Shown: positions 52,185-61,927 of the stretch, one piece after another | How the letters are laid out: each line of letters starts with the position of its first letter | Numbering within the stretch: position 1 is the first letter of the stretch | NCBI RefSeq assembly: GCF_003667705.1 | Contig: NZ_CP033019.1 | Location: 5,146,001 to 5,210,000 of the forward strand | Direction of reading: 5' to 3' | DNA length: 64,000 bases | From: Janthinobacterium agaricidamnosum | GTDB taxonomy: Bacteria > Pseudomonadota > Gammaproteobacteria > Burkholderiales > Burkholderiaceae_D | The notes under the pieces: generated by a model | Databases searched by the model: none | Told to the model about the DNA's origin: nothing | Seen by the model: the letters and a program-made list of their open reading frames with translations, nothing else | Translations under genes and position numbers: made by a program

Positions 52185-53549
52185 TCAGGCAGCCTGCGCC
52201 AGGCGGATGATTTTATGCGGCAGCTGCGGCACAGGTTCATCCGTCTCGAAGAAGAATTTATCGTGGCCGAACGCGGGCTTCAAATCGTCCATCCACGTCG
52301 CTTCCGCATCGAATTTCGCAAAGAACGGCCGGCGCACCCAGTCCGGGTTGCGTGCCTGCAAGAATTGCAGGGCAAACAGTTTTTCGCCATTGATGGTGAC
52401 GATGCCGTCGATGACGATCTTGCCGGGAAAGGCGCTCATGGACGGTCCCCGCACCGTGCGCGACAGGCCCGACACCATCTGGTAGGCGGCCTGGAAAATT
52501 GCGTGCGCCTTCGCCAGCGGCAACTCGAAATAACCGCGCGGGCCCGTGTCCCGTTCGACAAACATGTAATACGGAATCGCTCCCAGGCGCGTGCCCGTCT
52601 GCCACAGTTCGGCCCAGCTTGCCGGATCTTCATTGATGTGGCGGATCAGCGGCCCCTGCATGCGCAAGGTGGCGCCCGTGGAAACGATGCGTTTCACGGC
52701 TTGCTGCGCGATGTCCTGGCGCAACTCGACGGCATGGCTGTAATGGCCCATCACGGCCAGGTTCTTGCCCGCCTTGACGATGCGCTCGAACAGGCGCATC
52801 AAGTCATCCGCATCGCGGTCCGAGACAAAGCGCTGCGGCCAGTACGCCACCGCCTTGGTGCCGATGCGGATGTTCTGGATGTGTTCCAGGCCCGGCGCCA
52901 GCAACGGCTCCAGGTAGGCCGCCAGTTGCCGCGTGTTCATGATCATCGGATCGCCGCCCGTGATCAGCACGTCCGTCACTTCCGGATGCAGTTTCAGGTA
53001 GGCGGCCAGCTCGTTCGATTCGCGCGCATCGAACTTCATGTCGTCCATGCCGACGAACTGGGGCCAGCGAAAACAGAAAGTGCAATACGCGTGGCAGGTC
53101 TGGCCCGCGCTGGGAAAAAACAGCACCGTCTGCGCATACTTATGCTGCAGGCCGCGCACGGGCGCATCGTTGACCCGCGGCACGTTATGCGTCATCTGCC
53201 CGGCAGGATGGGGATTCATTCCCAGGCGCAAGCCATGCACATAGGCGTCGATGGCCGCCTTGTCCCGCTGCACCAGCACCAGGTCGCGCAGGTGCGCGTA
53301 CTGCTCCGGCGGCAGCATGTCGCGGTGGGGAAAGACGAGGCGGTAGATGGGATCGTCAGGGATGTTGTTCCAGTCGATCAATTGATCAAGCACATATTCA
53401 TTGGTGCGAAACGGCAGGACGTGCGAGACCACCTGCACGGCTTCACGCTGCTCTTCCGGCAGCCATTCCCACTGCCGCGCCTGTTGAATGGTTTGCCGCG
53501 TGTACGGCTTGAACTTGGGTGCAAACGGCTCGGTAATGAGTGCGGACAC
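52185..53549 (-). CDS. KamA-family radical SAM protein (lysine 2,3-aminomutase-like)
   Basis: The 454-residue protein starts at GTG 53549 with AAGGAG 6 nt upstream. The radical SAM cysteines are C152, C156 and C159 in QTCHAYCTFCF. 'ITGGDPMIMNTRQLAAYLEP' is a SAM/PLP-region motif of the family, and the PLP lysine is K377 in the AFPGK loop (GGGGK in known aminomutases). By manual comparison from memory, the two lysine-binding Asp residues of clostridial lysine 2,3-aminomutase (D293, D330) correspond to R333 and S370 here. A substrate other than lysine is therefore likely, as in the non-lysine 2,3-aminomutases. Confidence 0.9.
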   Translation of the reverse strand: MSALITEPFAPKFKPYTRQTIQQARQWEWLPEEQREAVQVVSHVLPFRTNEYVLDQLIDWNNIPDDPIYRLVFPHRDMLPPEQYAHLRDLVLVQRDKAAIDAYVHGLRLGMNPHPAGQMTHNVPRVNDAPVRGLQHKYAQTVLFFPSAGQTCHAYCTFCFRWPQFVGMDDMKFDARESNELAAYLKLHPEVTDVLITGGDPMIMNTRQLAAYLEPLLAPGLEHIQNIRIGTKAVAYWPQRFVSDRDADDLMRLFERIVKAGKNLAVMGHYSHAVELRQDIAQQAVKRIVSTGATLRMQGPLIRHINEDPASWAELWQTGTRLGAIPYYMFVERDTGPRGYFELPLAKAHAIFQAAYQMVSGLSRTVRGPSMSAFPGKIVIDGIVTINGEKLFALQFLQARNPDWVRRPFFAKFDAEATWMDDLKPAFGHDKFFFETDEPVPQLPHKIIRLAQAA

Positions 53550-53832
53550 GATCAGCTCCTTGCCTGTAAATGGCGATAACTTTCATGAAATCGGCCGTAT
53601 ATCGGTCAATTCCAGCTTTTTCCTCTCTCCATGCCAGTCCAGCTCGGCATGCTGTGAAAGTCATCATAGTTCTTGCCTATAGGAATCAAATTGCTACATA
53701 TCAACAAGCGGTCGATACGTTGCATGCTGCCTACAAGCAACACCTAAGTTTGTTCCACCGCAATTTGATGGGACTGTCGGCGACGTAAATTACGGCTTGG
53801 CAACACATCCCTCGATATCACAAGGAGCTTTC

Positions 53833-54291
53833 ATGAAACGCTTATTCACGGGTAGCCTGCTGTGCCTGGCATTTGCCGGCGGCAGCGTCAGTGCCGCGGT
53901 CGAACCAACGGAAAAAGACGCCATCGCCATGGCCGAACGGGGCGCCGCCTTCATGAAGGCGCATGGCAAGGAAGAAATGATGAAGAAAATCACGGCGAAA
54001 GACCCGGACTTCGTGCAGGGCTCGCTGTACGTGGACATGCGCGACATCAAGACGGGCATCGTGCTGGCCCACCCCATCAATCCTTCCATCGTGGGCAAGG
54101 ATTTGACGGATGTGCCCGATGCGAATGGCAAGAAATATCGGCGTGAAATCATCGAGCTGGCGCAAAAACAGGGCAAGGGCTGGGTCGATTACCAGTACAA
54201 GAATCCCACCAGCGGCAAGATCGAGCCGAAGACCACCTACATCCTGCGCGTCAACGATGTGGTGCTGGAAGCGGGCATCTACAAAAAATAA
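53833..54291 (+). CDS. secreted single-Cache-domain protein
   Basis: The ATG at 53833 follows AAGGAGC. The 152-residue protein has a signal peptide ([20 protein letters not shown], cleavage near SAA-V) and one Cache-like domain: '[20 protein letters not shown]', '[20 protein letters not shown]', '[20 protein letters not shown]', '[13 protein letters not shown]'. There is no membrane anchor beyond the signal peptide. Periplasmic Cache proteins bind small ligands. The gene is 64 nt upstream of an MCP that lacks its own Cache domain, so the protein may present ligand to that receptor. Confidence 0.88.
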   Translation: MKRLFTGSLLCLAFAGGSVSAAVEPTEKDAIAMAERGAAFMKAHGKEEMMKKITAKDPDFVQGSLYVDMRDIKTGIVLAHPINPSIVGKDLTDVPDANGKKYRREIIELAQKQGKGWVDYQYKNPTSGKIEPKTTYILRVNDVVLEAGIYKK

Positions 54292-54355
54292 GGCAGGGGC
54301 GGCGCGCACGCCGCGCGCCGCCTGCGGTTTGATCAGCCATAGCCAGGAGTCAAGC

Positions 54356-56053
54356 ATGCTCAATCAATTACGCATCGGACCAAAATTATTGCTGGCGCCC
54401 ACCCTGGTCTTGCTGTTGCTGATACTCAGCTCGAGCGGCGCCTGGTATGGCATGGTGCGGCAAAATGCCTCGCTGGAAAACATGGTGCGGGTACGCATCA
54501 CGCATTTGAAGGCGGCCGCGGACGTACTAGGCGAGGCCAAACACGTACATGGCAATATGTACCAGTTGCTGTCATGGACGAATGGCAGCTTCGCCAAGGC
54601 CCGCCTCGATGCGCTGGAGCAACAGATCAAGGCGCGCCACGCGGCCATCGGCGCCCAGCTGGGCACGCTGCGTTCCACGGCCACGGGCGCCGAGCGCACC
54701 CTGGTCGATGCGGCCATCACGGCCCTGGCCGGCTATCGCAAGGCGGTACTGGAAACCATGGAAATGGCGCAGATGGACCAGTCGATCGCCACCAACTCCA
54801 TGCTCAAGGCGGAAACCCAATTCGTCCAGTTCAATACGCAGCTGGCGCAACTGTCTGCCCTGGAAACAACGCTCAGCAGCCAGGCCCACGCGACGGCCAG
54901 CGCCGAGTTCCGCAGCCTGGGCTGGAGCCTGCTGCTGACGGTCCTGCTGTCCATCCTCGTCTCCATCGTCGTGACCATGCTGGTGCGCCGCGCCATGCTG
55001 GTGGAAATCCGCGGCATTGCCGACGCCGTGCAAGACCTGGCGGCGGGCAAGCTGATGGCCGGCGCTCCCAAGCCGGGCAATGACGAAATCGCCGCCACGT
55101 CGCGCGTGCTGGACCAGACCATCGCCCACCTGAACCAGACCTTGCGCACCATCACGGGCGCCGTGCAATCGATCGACACGGCCTCGCGCGAAATTGCCAC
55201 CGGCAACCTGGACCTGTCGGCGCGCACGGAAATGCAAGCCAGTTCGCTGGAAGAAACATCGAGCGCCATGGAAACCTTGACGGCAGCCGTCAACAACAAT
55301 GCGGACAATGCCCAGCTGGCCTGCGAGCTGGCGGGACAAGCGTCGACCCTGGCCGTGCAAGGGGGAGCATCGATGCAGCAGGCGGTAGCGACAATGGCGA
55401 CGATACGGGCCAATTCGCGCCAGATCGTGGATATTATCGGCGTGATCGACGGCATTTCCTTTCAGACCAATATCCTCGCGCTGAATGCGGCGGTGGAGGC
55501 GGCGCGCGCGGGCGAGCAGGGCCGCGGCTTTGCCGTGGTGGCGTCGGAAGTGCGCACCTTGGCGCAGCGCTCGGCGCAGGCGGCCAAGGAAATCAAGACC
55601 CTGATCGCCACCTCCGTCACCACCATCGACGGCGGCAGCGTGGCCGTGCAGCAGGCGGGCGACAGCATGGGCGCCATCGTGGCCTCGGTGCAGCAAGTCA
55701 ACGAGATCATCCAGCGCGTGAAAGAGGCCAGCGCCGAGCAGGCGTCGGGCATCACGGAAGTAAACCAGGCCGTCGCGCAAATGGATGACGTCACGCAGCA
55801 AAACGCGGCCCTGGTGGAGCAGGCGGCAGCGGCGGCGGCCAGTTTGCAGGACCAGGCCGTCAAACTGTCGGCGGCGGTCAGCGTCTTTACCCTGGATCCA
55901 GCCGCGCCAGCCACGCCCGCCGGCGCGGACGACGACGCCTTTCAAGACCCCGCCAGGACGCCGCCCCAGGACCGGCGCGCGCTGCACAGTCCGCTGCGCG
56001 GCAAGCCCGGCATGCGTAACGCCAAGGATGCGCCCCAGCGCCGGCGCGGCTAG
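54356..56053 (+). CDS. methyl-accepting chemotaxis protein
   Basis: The 565-residue receptor begins [20 protein letters not shown] (TM1 about 11-30). Its periplasmic part (31-185) is a four-helix-bundle-like domain. TM2 (about 187-207) and a HAMP domain follow. The signalling tip '[20 protein letters not shown]' is conserved. A Pro-rich basic tail ends KDAPQRRRG, without a CheR pentapeptide. AGGAG precedes the start by 6 nt. It follows a secreted Cache protein. It overlaps the convergent alkyladenine glycosylase gene by 4 nt. Confidence 0.94.
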   Translation: MLNQLRIGPKLLLAPTLVLLLLILSSSGAWYGMVRQNASLENMVRVRITHLKAAADVLGEAKHVHGNMYQLLSWTNGSFAKARLDALEQQIKARHAAIGAQLGTLRSTATGAERTLVDAAITALAGYRKAVLETMEMAQMDQSIATNSMLKAETQFVQFNTQLAQLSALETTLSSQAHATASAEFRSLGWSLLLTVLLSILVSIVVTMLVRRAMLVEIRGIADAVQDLAAGKLMAGAPKPGNDEIAATSRVLDQTIAHLNQTLRTITGAVQSIDTASREIATGNLDLSARTEMQASSLEETSSAMETLTAAVNNNADNAQLACELAGQASTLAVQGGASMQQAVATMATIRANSRQIVDIIGVIDGISFQTNILALNAAVEAARAGEQGRGFAVVASEVRTLAQRSAQAAKEIKTLIATSVTTIDGGSVAVQQAGDSMGAIVASVQQVNEIIQRVKEASAEQASGITEVNQAVAQMDDVTQQNAALVEQAAAAAASLQDQAVKLSAAVSVFTLDPAAPATPAGADDDAFQDPARTPPQDRRALHSPLRGKPGMRNAKDAPQRRRG

Positions 56054-56640
56054 CGAGGTAACTCGATGACAGGCGCGCGCATCGGCTTGCTCAGGTAGCG
56101 TGAGCCTGCCAGCACGAAACGCCACGGCGTCTCCATCGCCCTGGAAATGCCGATGCGCGGCCCCGCCTGTACCGCAACCTCGTCCTCGCGGGCCAGCAGC
56201 ATGAACGGCGGAGCATCGAGCGCCAGCCGGTTCTGCAGATGGCTCACACCGAGCGCCTGGCACACCTTGCCCGGCCCCGAACACAGCAGCCGGGCATCCT
56301 CGACGCCGCGCCGTTCGCGCATGGTATCGAGTCCCACGAGCGGTTCGATGGCGCGGATCAACACGCCCGCGCCATGGCCCGCTTCGCGGCACACAAAGTT
56401 CAGGCACCAGTGAATGCCGTACGAACGGTAGACATAGGCGTGCGCGGGCGGGCCGAACATGGCCGCATTGCGCGGCGTCATGCCGCCATACGTGTGCGAG
56501 GCGGGGTCCAGCCGGTCATACGCTTCCGTTTCCACGATGCGCCCGCCCACGCCGTCCACCAGCACGGTCACGCCGATCAACTGGCGCGCCACGCTGCTGG
56601 AATCGTCCGCAAAATCGATACCCGCGAGGATTTTTTTCAT
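56050..56640 (-). CDS. alkyladenine/3-methyladenine DNA glycosylase (AAG family)
   Basis: The 196-residue protein has the AAG fold with catalytic Glu in '[20 protein letters not shown]' and '[20 protein letters not shown]', carrying the base-flipping Tyr and binding pocket. '[13 protein letters not shown]' is also conserved. It removes alkylated and deaminated purines. The start at 56640 is MKKILAGID. It is transcribed towards the MCP gene and overlaps it by 4 nt. Confidence 0.94.
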   Translation of the reverse strand: MKKILAGIDFADDSSSVARQLIGVTVLVDGVGGRIVETEAYDRLDPASHTYGGMTPRNAAMFGPPAHAYVYRSYGIHWCLNFVCREAGHGAGVLIRAIEPLVGLDTMRERRGVEDARLLCSGPGKVCQALGVSHLQNRLALDAPPFMLLAREDEVAVQAGPRIGISRAMETPWRFVLAGSRYLSKPMRAPVIELPR

Positions 56641-56912
56641 CCGGCAATTGTACTGCCGCACTGTCCGCAGCACGCCTGGCCCCACCTTGAAAACAAATAA
56701 AACTTGATTTTTTCATCATGAATATCGGGATAGGGAGCGTCGTAAAATGTGGAAAATAGGGGATGGAGCAAACCAAAACGGGGATTTTTTCCAGAATAAT
56801 TTGCAGAGACGAACTATTGCCATGCATAAACAGCGATAATCGTCGGGCACTGCACCAGACGCCCACGAGGCCGGCAGCGGCAGCGCGCAACAGAATAACC
56901 ACAGGCAAGGCA

Positions 56913-57782
56913 ATGATGATGAGAGCGGCAGCGCAAAAGCAGGTAGTGCAGGAAGATCCGGTTGACGCCCTGATGCGTTCCATCCGTATCCCGCCGCGTC
57001 CCAGCCTGCTGGTCGACTTGCAGCGCGAATTGGCAGAAGAAGACCCCTCGCCGCGGCGCATCGCGCGCATTATCGCCGACGATGTCGGCATGTCGGGCGC
57101 CCTGCTGAAACTGGCGAATTCGCCCTTCTATGGCGCCGCGCGCAAGGCCAAATCCGTCGAGCAAGGCATCAACTTTCTCGGCATCAACCAATGCAGCGCC
57201 ATGATGACGGGCTTGCTGGCGCGCCAGGCGTTGGAAGCGGAAGGCGTGGAACTGACCCACTTCTGGGATGTGTCGGCCAAGCGCGCGCGCGCCCTGGTAT
57301 TTACCTCGCGCAAGCTGCGCATCGCCCCGCCCGATATCGCGCATACCTTCGGCCTGTTCTGCGACATCGGCGTGCCCCTGCTGATGAACCGCTTCCCCGA
57401 CTACGTCAACACGTATGCGGCGGCGGCCAACGATGCGCACAACTGTTTTACGGCCCTGGAAGACGCGCGCCACCAGACCAACCACGCAGCCATCGGCTGC
57501 TTGCTGGCACGCAACTGGGGCCTGTCCTCCGACGTTTCATGGGCGATTTTGCACCACCACGACTACACGGTGCTGGCCGACCCGTCCACGGACGATGCCA
57601 TCCGCTCGCTCGTCGCCCTGTCGCTGCTGGCCGAAAAAGGCATTCAGCGCTACCATGGCAACAGTACCTCGCTCGAGTGGGACAAGGGCGGTGAGCTTGC
57701 ATGCCAGCATCTTGGCCTGTCGCAGGAAGAAGCGGCCGACCTGCTCGACGAGCTGCACGAGATGTTCGATACCGACCATTGA
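56913..57782 (+). CDS. HDOD-domain protein
   Basis: The 289-residue protein has the HDOD pattern: 'PRRIARIIADDVGMSGALLK', 'VEQGINFLGINQCSAMMTGL', 'FGLFCDIGVPLLMNRFP', 'WAILHHHDY'. The full metal-dependent HD phosphohydrolase motif is not conserved, which is usual for HDOD proteins that serve as regulators in signalling. The start at MMMRAAAQK (56913) follows AAGG; the frame is open further upstream. It is probably co-directional with the DUF2863-like gene but 106 nt apart. Confidence 0.9.
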   Translation: MMMRAAAQKQVVQEDPVDALMRSIRIPPRPSLLVDLQRELAEEDPSPRRIARIIADDVGMSGALLKLANSPFYGAARKAKSVEQGINFLGINQCSAMMTGLLARQALEAEGVELTHFWDVSAKRARALVFTSRKLRIAPPDIAHTFGLFCDIGVPLLMNRFPDYVNTYAAAANDAHNCFTALEDARHQTNHAAIGCLLARNWGLSSDVSWAILHHHDYTVLADPSTDDAIRSLVALSLLAEKGIQRYHGNSTSLEWDKGGELACQHLGLSQEEAADLLDELHEMFDTDH

Positions 57783-57888
57783 AGTATCAGGCGGCCGCGT
57801 CCGCCTGTATGATCCGTTCCGGCGCCTGGCAAAGCCTTGGCGCCCGTTTCCGTTTGCCTGACCCGTATTCCTTAACCTGTTGATCGCC

Positions 57889-59097
57889 ATGCCCAAAAAT
57901 AAGCGCCCTGTCCCCCGTAAATCCGCCAACACGCCTGAAGACAAGGACGAATCCGTCACGCGCATGCTGTGCACGATGGCCCTGAACCTGGCGGAGCAGG
58001 AAGACAGCGAATCGCAGGGCACGGTGCTGGCCGAGCAAGCCGTCGAATTCGGCCGCCTGATCCGCAAGGCCTTGAATCAAAAGAAGGATGAAATCCTGTA
58101 CGACGCCATCGAGCGTTCCAAGTACGAAGACGTGGGCGCCTACCAGTATCTGCGCAGCCATATCGAGGAAGCGGCGTCCATTTCCGTGATCCGCCGCGAA
58201 AACGCCCCGGCCATGGAAATCAACGCCTTCGTCGTGCCCTTGCTGGTGCAAAGCACGGGCGGCCTGAAAGAAGCGGACAGTTTCCAGGACCAGGATGCGT
58301 TCGAAGCGCTGGTGAAAAGTTTCCAGCAAGCAGAACTGGAAAGCGCCAAGGCCAAGGTGGTCTTGATGAGCCATGCCTATGACCTCGATGAAATCGACCG
58401 CATTACCTATAGTCATTTGCATGAGATGGTGCGCGATGCCTATTCGTCGATGACGGACAAGAAGATCGTCGCCACGCCGGGCCTGGAAAGCAGCATCGTC
58501 GGCTGGAGCGAGACGGCTTTCGGCCCGCAGGACACGGCCGTCGAACTGCGCTTCCTGCTGGGCTTTGCCCTGAAGCGCGTGGACGACCCGTTCTATGCGG
58601 AACCGAAGGATGAAGCGGCGCTCGACGCCTGGTTTGACGCGCGCATGGCCCGCTACCAGCAGTGGACGACGGAAGTGGGCGACCTGGTGAAACGCTGCCT
58701 GGCGCCGGCCGGCAGCGCGCTGGAAGTGAGCTTCCTCTACCAGGACTTGTTCCACGGCGGCAAGGAACAAGGCATGAGCGAATATGCGATGCTGCAGATG
58801 ATGTCCGGCATCAACCATGCACTGGCGGAAAACAAGGTGGACGCCGGTGACGTCTCGGTGGTCGTCGGCCCGGCCGATGAACACGGTGAAATGCTGCTGC
58901 GCGTCAACGTCAGCACGGCGGGCGGCGCACTGCTGCACAGCGCCGACAAGCCGCTGGACCTGGCCGCCGACCTGCAGGACGAAGTCGACGACATCTGCGA
59001 CGCGCTGGCCACCATCGGCGTCACCAACTTGTCCGTGGCGCTGAGATTCGATGCCAAGGGGCAACCACTGGAAGCGCAGCCGTACGCGCCTGCGTAA
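57889..59097 (+). CDS. DUF2863-like conserved protein, unknown function
   Basis: The 402-residue acidic protein starts MPKNKRPVPRKSANTPEDKD and is predicted soluble. The N-terminal helical half contains 'YDAIERSKYEDVGAYQYLRS'. The C-terminal half is alpha/beta ('SFLYQDLFHGGKEQGMSEYA'). The best match I can propose from memory is the DUF2863 family of Burkholderiales. I see no catalytic motif. It probably belongs with a general housekeeping role but this is not established. Confidence 0.75.
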   Translation: MPKNKRPVPRKSANTPEDKDESVTRMLCTMALNLAEQEDSESQGTVLAEQAVEFGRLIRKALNQKKDEILYDAIERSKYEDVGAYQYLRSHIEEAASISVIRRENAPAMEINAFVVPLLVQSTGGLKEADSFQDQDAFEALVKSFQQAELESAKAKVVLMSHAYDLDEIDRITYSHLHEMVRDAYSSMTDKKIVATPGLESSIVGWSETAFGPQDTAVELRFLLGFALKRVDDPFYAEPKDEAALDAWFDARMARYQQWTTEVGDLVKRCLAPAGSALEVSFLYQDLFHGGKEQGMSEYAMLQMMSGINHALAENKVDAGDVSVVVGPADEHGEMLLRVNVSTAGGALLHSADKPLDLAADLQDEVDDICDALATIGVTNLSVALRFDAKGQPLEAQPYAPA

Positions 59098-59112
59098 AGG
59101 CCGGCAACACGA

Positions 59113-59625
59113 TTAACGCGCGGCCGGCTCCGGTTGGCCACGCAGCGACAGCCACGCCTGCAATTTCTGCGCATACGCGAGCGTGTACGCCGGGCTGCTC
59201 GACGGCAAGCTGACGATGCGGTAACGCTGCGCGTGCTCACCCAGCACCTTGAGGCCCAGCTTGGCGGCCGTGCCGCCGTTGAAGGCGATCGTGTGCAGCC
59301 GCGGCAGGCTGGCGGCCAGGGCGACCAGGTCATTGTCGTCGCGGGCGCGGATATTGCTGTCCAGGCTGCCCGCGCGCTGCGCCTGCGCCACCACATCCCA
59401 CAGGCCCACGCCGTGCGCCAGCAAGGTGGCCAAACGCTCTTCATAGGGCAGGCTGGTCAACTCCACGCCCAGCACTTCGCCCAGCAGCATCCAGAACTTG
59501 TTTTGCGGGTGCGCATAGTACTGGCTATGCGCCAGCGATTTTTCGCCGGGCAAGCTGCCCAGTATCAGCAGGCGCGTGCCGGCATCGACGACAGGGGCGA
59601 AACAGCGCTTGCGCGGGTCCGGCAT
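59113..59625 (-). CDS. DNA-deoxyinosine/uracil-DNA glycosylase-family protein
   Basis: The 170-residue protein begins MPDPRKRCFAPVVDAGTRLL; an ATG at 59664 gives 13 more residues without a well-placed RBS. UDG superfamily motifs are 'ILGSLPGEKSLAHSQYYAHP' (motif 1 variant) and 'LPSSSPAYTLAYAQKLQAWL' (motif 2 variant). This pattern matches the deoxyinosine glycosylase subgroup. It should remove hypoxanthine or related deaminated bases. It is the second base-excision repair gene in this region after the AAG gene. Confidence 0.88.
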   Translation of the reverse strand: MPDPRKRCFAPVVDAGTRLLILGSLPGEKSLAHSQYYAHPQNKFWMLLGEVLGVELTSLPYEERLATLLAHGVGLWDVVAQAQRAGSLDSNIRARDDNDLVALAASLPRLHTIAFNGGTAAKLGLKVLGEHAQRYRIVSLPSSSPAYTLAYAQKLQAWLSLRGQPEPAAR

Positions 59626-59691
59626 GGCCGGTTCAACAGACAATAAGCGGGTCAAAAGCGGCATCCTGCAGAAGTGGGGGCAGCGCCTATT

Positions 59692-60570
59692 TTACTGGGG
59701 CCATTGCACGGGCACAGACATGATGCCCTTGTCATCCCACACCAGTACCTGTGCCGTATGAAATCTGCCTTGCGGTGTGACGGCATTGCCGACGCCGTTG
59801 ACATGGTATTGGTAGCCCGATCCATAGCGCTGCGCCACGATCGCACGCGCCTGCGTAGCCATATCTCCATGGGAGGCATGCAGCTGGAAAGCCACGCCAG
59901 CCATGCCGAGGATCAGGCCGCAGATGGCAGGGATGCGCAGATCGCGTCGCTTGTAGCCCCTGGCATCGCAGGCGGCCATGACGGCAGGCATACCAAGCTG
60001 ACGATACAGGTAATGAATGACCCACAATGACAGCACGGCTTCCAGCACCGACCAGATACGATAGCCGGGTGCGAGCTTGAATTGCATCACCGTCAGGGAC
60101 ATCGGCTGCAGAAACAGGAAATCGATCGCCAGCACGGCAGGCACGATCCAGAATACCGCCAGCCAGCGCAGCCAGACTGCCGCGCGCAGCTTGCCGCGCA
60201 CCAGGCAGGCACCAAAGATCAGCAAACCGAGATTGCCAAACACATAGGTCCGGCTACCTGTCTGCAAGGTTTCCAGCAAGCCCGCAACTCGCAACACCAC
60301 CCATGCGAACAGCAACACATAGCCCGCAGACCGCAGAAAGGGGCCGGCTGCTTCCTTGAGCGCGGCAGTGGCCGGATCGAGCGGCTTGTCCTGCGGCCGC
60401 GCGGCCCACTGGCGCTGTTCTGCCGCATGGTCATCCTGCTGGCGCTGGGCAATTTCCGCTTCGATGCGCTGGCGCCGTGCCGCATCGGCTCCGTCGGCGC
60501 CGGACAGGGCTTGTTGCAGGGACGCCATCGAATAGCGCTGGTAATCAGGGTGGCTGGCTTGCAATGTCAC
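59692..60570 (-). CDS. multi-pass membrane protein, unknown function
   Basis: A GTG start at 60570 with AAAGG 5 nt upstream gives 292 residues (MTLQASHPDYQRYSMASLQQ); the frame extends upstream to 60804 without support. The N-terminal 90 residues are soluble and helical, charged ('RRQRIEAEIAQRQQDDHAAE'). Five membrane segments follow, then an extracytoplasmic C-terminus with 'YQYHVNGVGNAVTPQGRFHT'. I do not recognise a family. Confidence 0.75.
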   Translation of the reverse strand: MTLQASHPDYQRYSMASLQQALSGADGADAARRQRIEAEIAQRQQDDHAAEQRQWAARPQDKPLDPATAALKEAAGPFLRSAGYVLLFAWVVLRVAGLLETLQTGSRTYVFGNLGLLIFGACLVRGKLRAAVWLRWLAVFWIVPAVLAIDFLFLQPMSLTVMQFKLAPGYRIWSVLEAVLSLWVIHYLYRQLGMPAVMAACDARGYKRRDLRIPAICGLILGMAGVAFQLHASHGDMATQARAIVAQRYGSGYQYHVNGVGNAVTPQGRFHTAQVLVWDDKGIMSVPVQWPQ

Positions 60571-60730
60571 GGATACCTTTATTCCATCTGTGCAGTGAGT
60601 GAAAACATTTCCAATTGGAAATAATAGCCCAGAATTTCCAATACAACAATTCTGCGGGCGGTTCGCTGCGTTCGGTTGCCTGAGTTCCGGTGTAGAATTT
60701 CCAGCCAGAACACCACACAAGAGACCGCCC

Positions 60731-61159
60731 ATGCGCACCATCGACACCCTGCTGGCCCAGTATGGCGAAAGCCACCGCAACCACGTCAATGAATGGGTGC
60801 ACATCGTGTGCGTGCCGCTGATCGTTTTCAGCTTGCTGGGGCTGCTGTGGAGCGTGCATCCCAGCGTGGCGCTGCTCGGCAGTATCCTGGCCTTATACTA
60901 TTACTACAAGCTGTCGCGCCCGTTTGCGACGGGCATGCTGGCGATGCTGGCCGCCATGCTGGGCCTGCTGCTGCTCATGCCGCCGCTGACCATCCTGCCC
61001 GCGTCGCTGGCGCTGTTCGTGCTGGCCTGGATAGGCCAGTTCATCGGCCACCAGATCGAAGGAAAGAAGCCGTCGTTTCTCGACGATGTGCGCTTTTTGC
61101 TGGTGGGTCCGCTCTTCGTGCTGGGATTTTTGTACCGGCGCCTGCGGCTGGCGTATTGA
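60731..61159 (+). CDS. Mpo1-like (YGL010w/DUF962) membrane protein
   Basis: The 142-residue protein has the DUF962/Mpo1 layout: 'LLAQYGESHRNHVNEWVHIV' near the N-terminus, with conserved His/Asn, and 'GQFIGHQIEGKKPSFLDDVR' near residues 100-120, with four membrane segments. Yeast Mpo1 is an Fe(II)-dependent dioxygenase in alpha-oxidation of 2-hydroxy fatty acids; extension to bacterial members is inference. It starts at 60731 MRTIDTLLAQY. Confidence 0.88.
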   Translation: MRTIDTLLAQYGESHRNHVNEWVHIVCVPLIVFSLLGLLWSVHPSVALLGSILALYYYYKLSRPFATGMLAMLAAMLGLLLLMPPLTILPASLALFVLAWIGQFIGHQIEGKKPSFLDDVRFLLVGPLFVLGFLYRRLRLAY

Positions 61160-61312
61160 GCGGCAGGCGGTCACGTGGCCACTCGGTCACGCGGGGCCAG
61201 TAACAGATTTTTACTATTCGCAACTAGTTATCTTAGGCAAGTGTCCTTATGATAAGTCATCATCTGCCGGTCGACGCAATCGGCAACCAACTTTTGTCCA
61301 AGGGAGTCCTAC

Positions 61313-61762
61313 ATGAAAGCACCAATTATTGCAGTGGCATTGCTCGCCACCCTGGCCGGCTGCGCCGTACAACCGAACTCGGCAAATGTCTACAACGCGC
61401 GCCAGGCGCAGAATGAACAATCGGTTCGCATGGGCACGGTTGAATCCGTGCGCCAGGTAACCATCGACAAGGGCGAAACGGGCACGGGCGTGCTGGCTGG
61501 CGCGGCGCTGGGCGGCGTGGCCGGCTCGACAGTCGGGGGCGGCAAGGGCGCCATTGCGGCCAGCATCCTCGGCGCCGTCGCCGGCGGCATGGCCGGCAAG
61601 AGCATCGAAGCGAACGCGTCCAACAAACCCGGCCTGGAAATCACCGTGCGCCTGGACAATGGCGACATGCGCGCCATCGTGCAAGACGCCGACGAGCTGT
61701 TCCGCCCCGGCGAGCGCGTGCGCCTGCTGTCGGACGGCCGCAAGACCCGCGTCACCCACTGA
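61313..61762 (+). CDS. glycine-zipper outer-membrane lipoprotein (SlyB/17-kDa antigen family)
   Basis: The 149-residue protein has a lipoprotein signal with lipobox LAGC (Cys17) and the Gly-zipper motif 'GVLAGAALGGVAGSTVGGGK' (about 60-78), followed by 'AAGGMAGKSIEANA'-like Gly-rich helices. The C-terminal part has short beta strands ending VRLLSDGRKTRVTH. Family members associate with the outer membrane and stabilise the envelope. AAGGGAG precedes the ATG by 6 nt. Confidence 0.9.
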   Translation: MKAPIIAVALLATLAGCAVQPNSANVYNARQAQNEQSVRMGTVESVRQVTIDKGETGTGVLAGAALGGVAGSTVGGGKGAIAASILGAVAGGMAGKSIEANASNKPGLEITVRLDNGDMRAIVQDADELFRPGERVRLLSDGRKTRVTH

Positions 61763-61783
61763 TCTGCTTGCCGGCGCATGCGC

Positions 61784-61900
61784 TCAGCCGAATGCGCCGG
61801 CAGCGAGCAAGGCAGAAGGGTGCAGCCAGATGGCAATCACAGCAGTCACGACGACATACACAAGCACGCTCCATACTTTGATGTGCAGTGAGGCTGGCAT
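61784..61900 (-). CDS. 38-aa single-span membrane protein
   Basis: An ATG at 61900 is preceded by GAAGGGGA at optimal spacing. The protein begins MPASLHIKVWSVLVYVVVTA and continues VIAIWLHPSALL, one clear transmembrane helix (about residues 9-25) with basic residues N-terminal to it, and ends AAGAFG. Below the usual size cut-off, hence likely to be missed by annotation. A perfect 12-bp inverted repeat at 61928-61962 lies just upstream and may contain its promoter or operator. Function unknown. Confidence 0.55.
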   Translation of the reverse strand: MPASLHIKVWSVLVYVVVTAVIAIWLHPSALLAAGAFG

Positions 61901-61927
61901 GGCGGTCCCCTTCAAAGATGCAATCCG

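Noticed and set aside
56700..56760. 13-codon ORF beginning with MNIGIG before the HDOD gene
   Set aside because: Too short, no adequate RBS, and within an AT-rich promoter-like region.
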